Origin: Chloroflexi bacterium RBG_16_51_16 | GTDB lineage: Bacteria; Chloroflexota; Anaerolineae; Anaerolineales; Villigracilaceae | Reading direction: 5' to 3' | Length of the DNA stretch: 11,647 nt | Assembly: GCA_001796785.1 (NCBI GenBank) | Contig: MGNL01000001.1 | Span: 4,375-16,021, forward strand | Part shown: positions 1 through 5,659 of the stretch, in pieces | Layout: each line of letters begins with the position of its first letter | Numbering within the stretch: position 1 is the stretch's first letter | The notes under the pieces: generated by a model | Seen by the model: the letters and a program-made list of their open reading frames with translations, nothing else | The model's database searches: none | Told to the model about the DNA's origin: nothing | Translations under genes and position numbers: made by a program

Positions 1-44
1 GGTCACCCGGATTCGGAATTGAATGCATTCTGCGGTTGTTTTTT

Positions 45-1574
45 TTAATTTTGATAAATATATGGCGTTATCGTCCTGATAACGAAATTGAAAAATTGCC
101 ACTGATTGATAACTAACAGCACCAGGAAAACCATCCAAACCGCCTGCAACCAACGCTGGTCAGCATACTCCCCAAAAGAAAGGACGGTAAACGCGACCAG
201 CGCGAAGGCCCAATCCGGTGAATACAGAAACGGTTCATAGCCGTATTGGAGATGGAGGAGAAAGTTGAACAACACGCAGAGTGCAAAACCCGCGGTCAAA
301 TCGAGGCTGTGAGACCGGATAGTTTTCCGAAGGAACAATACTCCTGCACAGAGAAGGAGCGCGGCCCAGAAATAAACCAGCACAGCTCCCACCCCATCAT
401 AAGAACTGTACGCATACTCACCTGGCGCAATATGGAAAAAGTTGAAGCGAGGGAATGTTCCACCCACCTCCTCGACCTGGACGAACGGCTGAGGCGCGAT
501 CATCGTATAGAGAAAGACTGTACGAACCAGGAGAACCAACCGTCCCATAGCCCGCCAGGCTGGTTCGCGCAAAATGGAAATCGAAAACCCCTCCTCCGCC
601 TGAGCCTGGGAGGGTAGAAAAAAGATTTGGGCGGAGGGATACCAGGCAGCATGGAGGACGCTCAGTATCACCGCAATCGATAGGACTAAAATCGAAAACC
701 TGATGAAACTCTTCAGGTTCCTATTCTTTACAAGGAAACCTATAAAGGTCTGAGCCGCATTCGTGATCGTTATACCGAATACTGCAAGGCTGGAAAGGAC
801 CAACCCCCAATTGGATTTCTGGTTTGTTTGAAGGATTACAAAAAAAATCAGGAGAGTCGCAGCCGAAAAGATATACGATTCGATCACTGACCCAAACCAC
901 AAGTGAGCAGTACTGAACCCGAGCAGGGCTGCGGACAACAGCGCATAGGTTTTATTATGCAGGATTGCATTAACCAAGAGGACCATCAGGTATACGCACA
1001 CCGCGCCGGCTAACGAATTTAAGAAAAGCGCCGCGTAAAATGGATCTCCGAGAATGAGATTTGCGATATAACCCATAGGTCTAAAAATGAAATATGCGAA
1101 GGGGTGAGGAGTTCGCATTTCGAACTCATAACCCCCAGCCCAGGCGATCCTCTGCATCCAGGTGAAATTATCGGCATCAAGCAGATTATCGGTGGTGTCG
1201 AAACCAGGATGATTAAGACGAATTCCGATATTGAACAGAATGATAAAGAAGGCGGCGGAAAGTATCAAACCTGGTGCATGATCGATCAAACTGTTCCATA
1301 GGTTGATCCCTGGTAAACCTTCATCTTTTGATGATCGCTCTAATCCCGCTTTCGAACCTTTGAATTCATTGACGGCTAATGGTTTGGGAATTAAACCAGC
1401 AAGCAGGTTATAGATCAACCAGGCGAATGATGATCCTGTGAGGGCGACAACTAACAAGATGTCGATCTCACCGAGGCGGTGTTCCAATGCTGCCAGCCTG
1501 GCAGTCAGCCAGCCAAGAACCAAGCCAGCGAGGCAGCTGATACCCACCCGAACGTAAGCTGTATTAAGCTTCAC
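45..1574 (-). CDS. Polytopic membrane protein, GT-C glycosyltransferase-like
   Basis: A 509-residue integral membrane protein with about 12 hydrophobic segments, roughly at residues 7-27, 38-60, 100-119, 160-176, 180-204, 209-225, 232-249, 257-272, 290-309, 343-360, 396-415, 426-442, 455-468 and 478-498. A polar stretch after the third segment holds clustered acidic residues (D126, D130, D133, D135) followed by RTPHP (154-158). An acidic first external loop followed by many helices is the usual plan of GT-C enzymes, which take sugars from polyprenyl-phosphate donors on the outer face of the membrane. ESY (232-234) and a late FLYSPDW segment (449-455) are further landmarks. The first two helices are separated from the rest by a charged linker (64-98). 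The start is GTG, whose last bases form GTGA with the stop of the upstream peptidase gene, so translation is probably coupled; no close Shine-Dalgarno is seen. The fold class is an inference from architecture; substrate and product are unknown. Another polytopic membrane protein family is possible. Confidence 0.8.
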   Translation of the reverse strand: MKLNTAYVRVGISCLAGLVLGWLTARLAALEHRLGEIDILLVVALTGSSFAWLIYNLLAGLIPKPLAVNEFKGSKAGLERSSKDEGLPGINLWNSLIDHAPGLILSAAFFIILFNIGIRLNHPGFDTTDNLLDADNFTWMQRIAWAGGYEFEMRTPHPFAYFIFRPMGYIANLILGDPFYAALFLNSLAGAVCVYLMVLLVNAILHNKTYALLSAALLGFSTAHLWFGSVIESYIFSAATLLIFFVILQTNQKSNWGLVLSSLAVFGITITNAAQTFIGFLVKNRNLKSFIRFSILVLSIAVILSVLHAAWYPSAQIFFLPSQAQAEEGFSISILREPAWRAMGRLVLLVRTVFLYTMIAPQPFVQVEEVGGTFPRFNFFHIAPGEYAYSSYDGVGAVLVYFWAALLLCAGVLFLRKTIRSHSLDLTAGFALCVLFNFLLHLQYGYEPFLYSPDWAFALVAFTVLSFGEYADQRWLQAVWMVFLVLLVINQWQFFNFVIRTITPYIYQN

Positions 1575-2563
1575 GCGAGCAACCCGGGCAACCCTCCGGC
1601 CGGTTTCGCCATGCGGACAGCGCTGAGAATTGCGAGACTCATCGCTTCGGCTGCATAGGCACCCACCAATGAAACATCGGCGCGCTTCCCGCCCGTAGCG
1701 AGAGCGAAGACTACATCCCCGTCCAACTGGGTATGCGCAGGTCGAACGGATCGCGCAATCCCGTCCTGAGCCATCTGCGCGATTTTAGTCATACCCGCTT
1801 TTGTAAAGTTGGCATTTACAGCGACCACACCCAGAACCGTATTACTTCGGGCTGCGAAGGTCAACAACCGGCTCCCAAGAAAAGATTTCATTATCTTCAA
1901 CGAATCTGCAAAATATTCACCTGTCCCAATTTTTAATGGACCCAACCGACCCGATCTTAGACCGGCAATGATCTGCCCAGTACCAGGATCGATGATATCT
2001 CCCAGAGCGTTGACCACGGCGAGGGCGCCGACAATCACACCGCTCCCGATCGACAAGCTTGCCATTCCCAGGCCAGCTTTCATGGCTTGCTTCAAACCCA
2101 ACATCTTCCCCACACTGGCGCCACTTCCTGCGCCGACATTGCCCTGTACGACCACCCCACGCGAAGCTGACTGACAGGCTGCGAACCCCATGCTGGCATC
2201 CGGCCTGGCTTTTTTTTGACCCAGATTCAAATCAAAAAGGATGGCTGCCGGTACGATAGGAACCCTACCAGCACCGGTATTAAATCCTATCTTCCTCTCT
2301 TCGAGGTATTTCATCACACCGCTGGCTGCGTCCAGCCCAAATGCTGACCCTCCTGAAAGTAGAACGGCATGAACCTTTTCAACGAGATTGATGGGACTGA
2401 GCAAATCCGTTTCACGCGTACCTGGAGCGCCGCCACGAACATCCACTCCTCCAACAGCACCCGTACGGCAAAGGACGACCGTGCAGCCGGTCAACGCCTC
2501 ATCATCCTGGGCATGCCCAACCTCGACGCCAGTTACATCCGTGATGGCGTTATTCAATTTCAT
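1571..2563 (-). CDS. P1 family peptidase (DmpA/L-aminopeptidase D-esterase type)
   Basis: A 330-residue member of the self-processing N-terminal nucleophile P1 peptidases, which hydrolyse N-terminal residues from small peptides, amides or esters. Family landmarks run the full length: ITDVTGVEVGHA near the N-terminus, TGCTVV, DVRGGAPGTRETDLL, SGGSAFGLDAASGV (about 70-83), a GNVGAGSGASVGK loop, and SNTVLGVVAVNA (240-251). By family knowledge, cleavage is expected before the Thr of that last motif (N241-T242), and the new N-terminal Thr is the nucleophile. Length is normal for the short form, with no signal peptide. The ATG at 2563 is chosen because family members begin just before ITDV. An in-frame TTG at 2611, directly after the TGA of the small gene upstream, would add 16 residues and cannot be excluded; neither start has a strong Shine-Dalgarno. 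It shares GTGA with the next gene. The real substrate is unknown. Confidence 0.93.
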   Translation of the reverse strand: MKLNNAITDVTGVEVGHAQDDEALTGCTVVLCRTGAVGGVDVRGGAPGTRETDLLSPINLVEKVHAVLLSGGSAFGLDAASGVMKYLEERKIGFNTGAGRVPIVPAAILFDLNLGQKKARPDASMGFAACQSASRGVVVQGNVGAGSGASVGKMLGLKQAMKAGLGMASLSIGSGVIVGALAVVNALGDIIDPGTGQIIAGLRSGRLGPLKIGTGEYFADSLKIMKSFLGSRLLTFAARSNTVLGVVAVNANFTKAGMTKIAQMAQDGIARSVRPAHTQLDGDVVFALATGGKRADVSLVGAYAAEAMSLAILSAVRMAKPAGGLPGLLA

Positions 2564-2611
2564 TTTTACTACGTCTCGGGACGGATCAATTCTTATAAAG
2601 CGCTCAGGCAA

Positions 2612-2797
2612 TCATGCCAGTTCCCGTGCGAGGGATAAAAATTCATCCCATTCCTCCTGGAAAAAATGCACGGTGACATTGTTCAATTCCAAATGATACG
2701 TCGTCTCGCCATCGGGCTCTTCGGCCTTCCAAACCAGAAAATTTTCAGTCTCGGCAATCGTCTCGGTCTTCGGTTCATGATCATTATGATTTGTCAT
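2612..2797 (-). CDS. Small acidic conserved-looking protein, 61 aa
   Basis: A 61-residue soluble, acidic protein with a disordered, His/Glu/Thr-rich start (1-17) and a compact part (18-61) patterned like beta strands followed by a helix: NFLVWKA, TYHLELNNVTVHFF, then EEWDEFLSLAREL. It has no cysteines and no membrane segment. The ATG at 2797 is preceded by an excellent AAGGAGGT ribosome site at 5-base spacing; this site and the start lie inside the last 14 bases of the permease gene, so the gene is translationally tied to it. A longer in-frame reading up to 2836 would start inside the permease gene without such a site and is rejected. The stop TGA directly abuts a possible TTG start of the peptidase gene. 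I do not recognise a named family. The strong ribosome site, the operon position and the sensible secondary-structure pattern argue that it is real. Confidence 0.8.
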   Translation of the reverse strand: MTNHNDHEPKTETIAETENFLVWKAEEPDGETTYHLELNNVTVHFFQEEWDEFLSLARELA

Positions 2798-4028
2798 CGG
2801 GACCTCCTTTATCAACGGCCCTGGATTTTTTACCAAATTTCAACAGGAATGGGCGGATGCGGTCCATCCATACAAACCCGGGAGCAGCCTCCGGCGACCT
2901 TTCTTCAGGTCCGGGCCATGGATTCATGTCGAGCAGCTTCCGAGTGGTGTAATTCCATAATAAGGTAAATGTAGCGAGCATGGGAGCTGCGATCACGACA
3001 CCCAGAATGCCGAGCAGGTTTGCTGCGACGATGGCGGCGATGAGCACACCCGCAGGATGGACCTTCAGAGCCTGCGACAACAGGCGTGGTGAAATCAGGT
3101 TATCAAAAATCTGATCCAGGATTAGCGCACAGCCAAGCACGAGAAGGGCATAATAGAAAGGCTCAAGACCAAAGAGTTTAAAATCCTGGAAGAAAGCAAC
3201 CAGGACGATGACGATCCAGTTGATCGCAGGACCAACATAAGGAACAAACCTGGCCAATCCCGACAACAAGGCAAGACCGATGGCATACCTCATTCCCAAT
3301 AAACTCAGCAGGATCGTGAAGGCTGCAACCGCCATGAGGAATATGATGATCTGCCCGCGCAGGAACGCATTCCAGGTCCTGCCCAATTCACGCCCAAGGC
3401 GGGCAATGTCCTCTGAATAACCAGGGACGTTCACATTCAGGATCCTGTCGCGCAAGCCACCACTCTCGACAAGAACGAAATATGAAACGAGCATTACGAA
3501 TGCAGCCCAACCCAGGAAAGCGACCGTACCACCCGCAACCGTACTCAGAAGTGTACCGGTCTGGCTCAGAAACGGTTGAACCATTCCAAGGATCTGCTGA
3601 CTAAAATCGCTCAAATCCAGGGTTCTTGTATCCAGGCTAAAGGGGCCAAAGTTGTAGACATGACCAGAGAGGCTTTCGATCAGGGCTGGCAACTCCCGCA
3701 ATCCAACGTCCACGATCGTCACCACGCTTTGAACCTGCTGAACCAATCCGACCCCACTCAGGGTTAGCAAACTGAGCAGAAGAATGATCGCCAGGATGAA
3801 GATCACAGAAACGGAAGCGTTCCAGGAGAAATGGAGACTTCGCTGAAGAAAACTCGCCAACGGGTAAAACAAATAAGCCAGGATAAGCGCGATTAAAAGC
3901 GGTGTGAAAATGAACTGAAAACGGATGATGAATCCTGCCAGGAGCGCCACAATGCTGAAGGCAATGACCAATTTAATCGTCGAGCTCCATCTGGGGGAGG
4001 TTGGAGGAGATGAAGGTGCAATCGTCAT
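2784..4028 (-). CDS. AI-2E family transporter (PerM/UPF0118 type)
   Basis: A 414-residue integral membrane protein of the AI-2E exporter-like (formerly UPF0118, DUF20) family. It shows two N-terminal helices (18-36, 38-58), a third at 71-92, a soluble helical stretch (95-160) and a C-terminal bundle (165-187, 226-245, 248-262, 268-281, 290-306, 325-360). The family signature region is present: FVPYVGP (261-267), then DNLISPRLL (309-317) and LKVHPAGVL (321-329). A hydrophilic, charged tail (362-414) follows the last helix and is longer than in many relatives. Family members have been linked to export of autoinducer-2 or to Na+/H+ antiport, so substrate cannot be given from sequence. Start is ATG at 4028, about 19 bases after the predicted transcription start; only a weak GGAT is seen upstream, so initiation is nearly leader-poor. 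It is the first gene of a four-gene block ending with the GT-C-like protein. Confidence 0.93.
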   Translation of the reverse strand: MTIAPSSPPTSPRWSSTIKLVIAFSIVALLAGFIIRFQFIFTPLLIALILAYLFYPLASFLQRSLHFSWNASVSVIFILAIILLLSLLTLSGVGLVQQVQSVVTIVDVGLRELPALIESLSGHVYNFGPFSLDTRTLDLSDFSQQILGMVQPFLSQTGTLLSTVAGGTVAFLGWAAFVMLVSYFVLVESGGLRDRILNVNVPGYSEDIARLGRELGRTWNAFLRGQIIIFLMAVAAFTILLSLLGMRYAIGLALLSGLARFVPYVGPAINWIVIVLVAFFQDFKLFGLEPFYYALLVLGCALILDQIFDNLISPRLLSQALKVHPAGVLIAAIVAANLLGILGVVIAAPMLATFTLLWNYTTRKLLDMNPWPGPEERSPEAAPGFVWMDRIRPFLLKFGKKSRAVDKGGPDDKS

Positions 4029-4029
4029 T

Positions 4030-4045
4030 GGATATCCATTCGAAT
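4030..4045. promoter_or_regulatory. Two abutting 8-bp palindromes between promoter and permease start
   Basis: GGATATCC (4030-4037) is followed without a gap by ATTCGAAT (4038-4045). Both are perfect palindromes, and they fill the short leader between the predicted transcription start (about 4047) and the ATG at 4028. This is a position where a repressor could act. Chance is a serious alternative, since each element is only 8 bp. Confidence 0.3.
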
Positions 4046-4053
4046 CTATGTCG

Positions 4054-4082
4054 ATTGTAGCGAATGCGGCGTGTTTTTACAA
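4054..4082 (-). promoter_or_regulatory. Sigma-70-type promoter of the permease block
   Basis: Read on the minus strand, TTGTAA (-35, at 4077-4082) is separated by exactly 17 bases from TACAAT (-10, at 4054-4059), which matches the consensus in five of six positions. It sits just behind the T-tract of the FHA terminator and ahead of the permease start, so it separates two transcription units cleanly. Confidence 0.65.
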
Positions 4083-4086
4083 CCAT

Positions 4087-4120
4087 AAAAAAAGCCCCCG
4101 CGTAACTGCTGCGGGGGCTT
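4087..4120 (-). terminator. Intrinsic terminator of the FHA gene
   Basis: A perfect 10-bp inverted repeat (AAGCCCCCGC at 4092-4101 against GCGGGGGCTT at 4111-4120) encloses a 9-base loop. On the minus strand it is followed by a run of seven T (4087-4093, the last two forming the stem end). It begins 14 bases after the FHA stop codon, so it ends that transcript. It is the strongest rho-independent terminator in the window. Confidence 0.93.
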
Positions 4121-4134
4121 CGAAGCAGAACGAA

Positions 4135-4698
4135 TTAACAACCAGGTATGATCCAACCGAAGAAAGTGCACCAGCGGAATGTGGAATCAACCCACCACAA
4201 AAAGCCACCACAGGCGCAGAGGAAGAGCAACACACCCACACCGAGAATCATCGGCATGGTATTACTTCTCTGACCAGCTGGAGCAACCGGGGGTGAATAA
4301 GCGGGTGCAGCTGGAGGTGCCGAGGGAGGCGCAGCCGGGACCACAGGTGATGGATGCACCGCCTTACGGGATGCTGCAACAGTCGCCCCAGCATCCATGC
4401 TTATGGCGTCGTACATCAATACAATCTGTTCACCCAGCGAAACGACATCTCCGGGTTTGAGCACTGTCTGCCCACCAAGTCGCTGCCCATTTACAAACGT
4501 ACCGTTCGTGGAGCCCATGTCTTCGATCACATATTTGCCACCCTGAAAAGAAAGCTTGGAATGCCGCCTGGACACCTCGGAGTGGTTAATAGCCACACCA
4601 TTGGTCGAATCCCGTCCGATGGTGATCTGATCACCTTCCAGAGGATAAGTCATGCCCGGCGCAGGATCTGAACGCAAGACGAGCTGAAATTTGGCCAT
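4135..4698 (-). CDS. FHA-domain protein with proline-rich linker and C-terminal membrane anchor
   Basis: A 187-residue protein. Residues 4-97 form a forkhead-associated domain, which binds phosphothreonine peptides: IGRD (27-30), SRRH (43-46) and STNGTFVNG (63-71) carry the conserved Gly, Arg, Ser, His and Asn. Residues about 112-145 are a Pro/Ala-rich linker. Residues 147-169 are one strongly hydrophobic helix (with C161 and C163), followed by a short aromatic tail ending in Cys. No N-terminal signal is seen, so the FHA domain should face the cytoplasm with a tail anchor. The ATG at 4698 is chosen because GGAGG lies 5 bases upstream; an in-frame TTG four codons earlier would fall inside that ribosome site. 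The gene stands alone between its own promoter and terminator. No Ser/Thr kinase or phosphatase gene is in the window, so its partner is unknown. Confidence 0.92.
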   Translation of the reverse strand: MAKFQLVLRSDPAPGMTYPLEGDQITIGRDSTNGVAINHSEVSRRHSKLSFQGGKYVIEDMGSTNGTFVNGQRLGGQTVLKPGDVVSLGEQIVLMYDAISMDAGATVAASRKAVHPSPVVPAAPPSAPPAAPAYSPPVAPAGQRSNTMPMILGVGVLLFLCACGGFLWWVDSTFRWCTFFGWIIPGC

Positions 4699-4741
4699 CT
4701 TCTCCTCCAAAATTATTTTGGATCTTTTGCTGCTGAGTCAT

Positions 4742-4760
4742 GGACGGTTGAAAACCGTCC
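4742..4760. promoter_or_regulatory. Hairpin in the FHA gene leader
   Basis: GGACGGTT (4742-4749) and AACCGTCC (4753-4760) form an 8-bp perfect inverted repeat with a 3-base loop (or 7 bp with a 5-base loop). It lies in the predicted 5' leader of the FHA mRNA, between the promoter (4804-4832) and the ribosome site. No T-tract follows on the minus strand. On the plus strand a loose pyrimidine-rich stretch follows, but there is no upstream plus-strand gene for it to terminate. A leader structure or an operator are both possible. Confidence 0.45.
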
Positions 4761-4803
4761 GTGGGCTTCTTTATTTCAGCGGCATCGCAAAATAATCCTA
4801 CTT

Positions 4804-4832
4804 AGTTTACAGTTATCGCAGTAAAAAGTCAA
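4804..4832 (-). promoter_or_regulatory. Sigma-70-type promoter of the FHA gene
   Basis: On the minus strand TTGACT (-35, 4827-4832) and TAAACT (-10, 4804-4809) are spaced by 17 bases. A second copy of the 9-base string TTGACTTTT begins 30 bases further upstream (4854-4862), about three helical turns away, which could be an activator or alternative -35 site. The promoter lies between the lipB stop and the FHA start, giving a leader of about 100 bases. Confidence 0.5.
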
Positions 4833-4882
4833 ATGAGACATTTTGGTGAGAGCAAAAGTCAAGATCCTTTCATTTGCTCCAT

Positions 4883-5659
4883 TTACAAACGGGGTGTAAA
4901 AAACTCTTGTTCAAAAGCCTGCGTAACCAGCCCTTTGACAACCTCCATGCGAGGTGCGGGATCAAGAAGATCCGACAGAGCGGCCACCGGCTCATCCTGC
5001 AGACCACATGGGACGATCCCATCCCAGTAACTCATATCGGGATCAACGTTCAGGGCAAATCCATGACGGGTGATGCCGCGGGCATCCACTTTCACACCGA
5101 TTGAAGCCAATTTGGCAGGCTTCTGCCGGTCTGCTGGCAGGCAGCGGGAGCAACGCGACCAGACGTCGGACTGGATCCACACCCCGGTATAACCTCTTCG
5201 CTGCGCCGCAACCAATCCAAAATCTGCAAGAGCCTGGATGAGCAATTTTTCCAGCCTCCGAAGGTAACCGATGTAGTCCAGAGGGGTACCCGGGTGCTCA
5301 TCCGGAGCGCGAAAAGAATACAACGGGATCAGTGGATAACCAACCAACTGGCCTGGACCGTGATAAGTGACATCCCCTCCACGGTCGACCCATTGAACGT
5401 CGATATTTTTTTGGTGAAGCTGATCTTCTTTCCACAGGAGATTTTCGATGCGTCCGCTACGGCCAAACGTATATACATGTGGGTGTTCCAACAGTAACAA
5501 AGTTGGTGCGCGTTCACCCTCCGCTATTTCAACGGCATACTTCCCCTGGAGATCCCAAGCTTGCCTGTAATCCATCAGGCCGAGATCAAGTACTTCAAGC
5601 TTCCTGCCAGCCAGGCGGTACCCAGCTGAATTGTTGTTCAGTGACCCGTGGCAAGCCAT
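4883..5659 (-). CDS. lipB: Octanoyl-[acyl-carrier-protein]:protein N-octanoyltransferase LipB
   Basis: A 258-residue LipB, which moves octanoate from acyl carrier protein to the lipoyl domains of 2-oxoacid dehydrogenases or glycine cleavage H protein, in the cytoplasm. Clear motifs: LEHPHVYTFGRSG (57-69), DRGGDVTYHGPGQLVGYP (92-109), TGVWI (158-162), KLASIGVKV (183-191), RHGFALNV (198-205) and VPCG (216-219). By comparison with E. coli LipB the catalytic pair is K183 and C218. Between TGVWI and the catalytic Lys lies an insertion (about 163-180) with tryptophan and C170/C173, where E. coli has only a few residues. The ATG at 5659 overlaps the upstream oxidoreductase gene by 22 bp and has no clear ribosome site, suggesting coupled translation. 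No other start exists before the conserved LEVLDLG, so a 20-residue N-terminal extension is accepted. No lipA is in the window. Confidence 0.95.
   Translation of the reverse strand: MACHGSLNNNSAGYRLAGRKLEVLDLGLMDYRQAWDLQGKYAVEIAEGERAPTLLLLEHPHVYTFGRSGRIENLLWKEDQLHQKNIDVQWVDRGGDVTYHGPGQLVGYPLIPLYSFRAPDEHPGTPLDYIGYLRRLEKLLIQALADFGLVAAQRRGYTGVWIQSDVWSRCSRCLPADRQKPAKLASIGVKVDARGITRHGFALNVDPDMSYWDGIVPCGLQDEPVAALSDLLDPAPRMEVVKGLVTQAFEQEFFTPRL

Noticed and set aside
1..28. Minus-strand ATG at 28 opening a frame to the left edge, downstream of the GT-C-like gene.
   Set aside because: Only nine codons are visible and there is no ribosome site.
21..46. GAATGCATTC palindrome followed by a run of eight T on the plus strand, as a possible terminator.
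   Set aside because: The palindrome has no loop and is A/T-rich, and it is separated from the T-run by unpaired bases.
3..116. Open plus-strand frame from the left edge to a TAA at 114-116, with a hydrophobic stretch and a charged tail (RPDNEIEK).
   Set aside because: It could be the tail of a convergent gene, but it would overlap the GT-C-like gene by about 70 bp and only 37 codons are visible, so it cannot be told from an antisense shadow.
246..617. 123-codon plus-strand frame opposite the GT-C-like gene.
   Set aside because: Charged, non-globular antisense product of a hydrophobic gene; no family features.
1809..2174. 121-codon plus-strand frame opposite the P1 peptidase.
   Set aside because: The opposite strand carries full-length, motif-rich peptidase coding; the plus frame is proline-rich low-complexity antisense with no ribosome site or recognisable motif.
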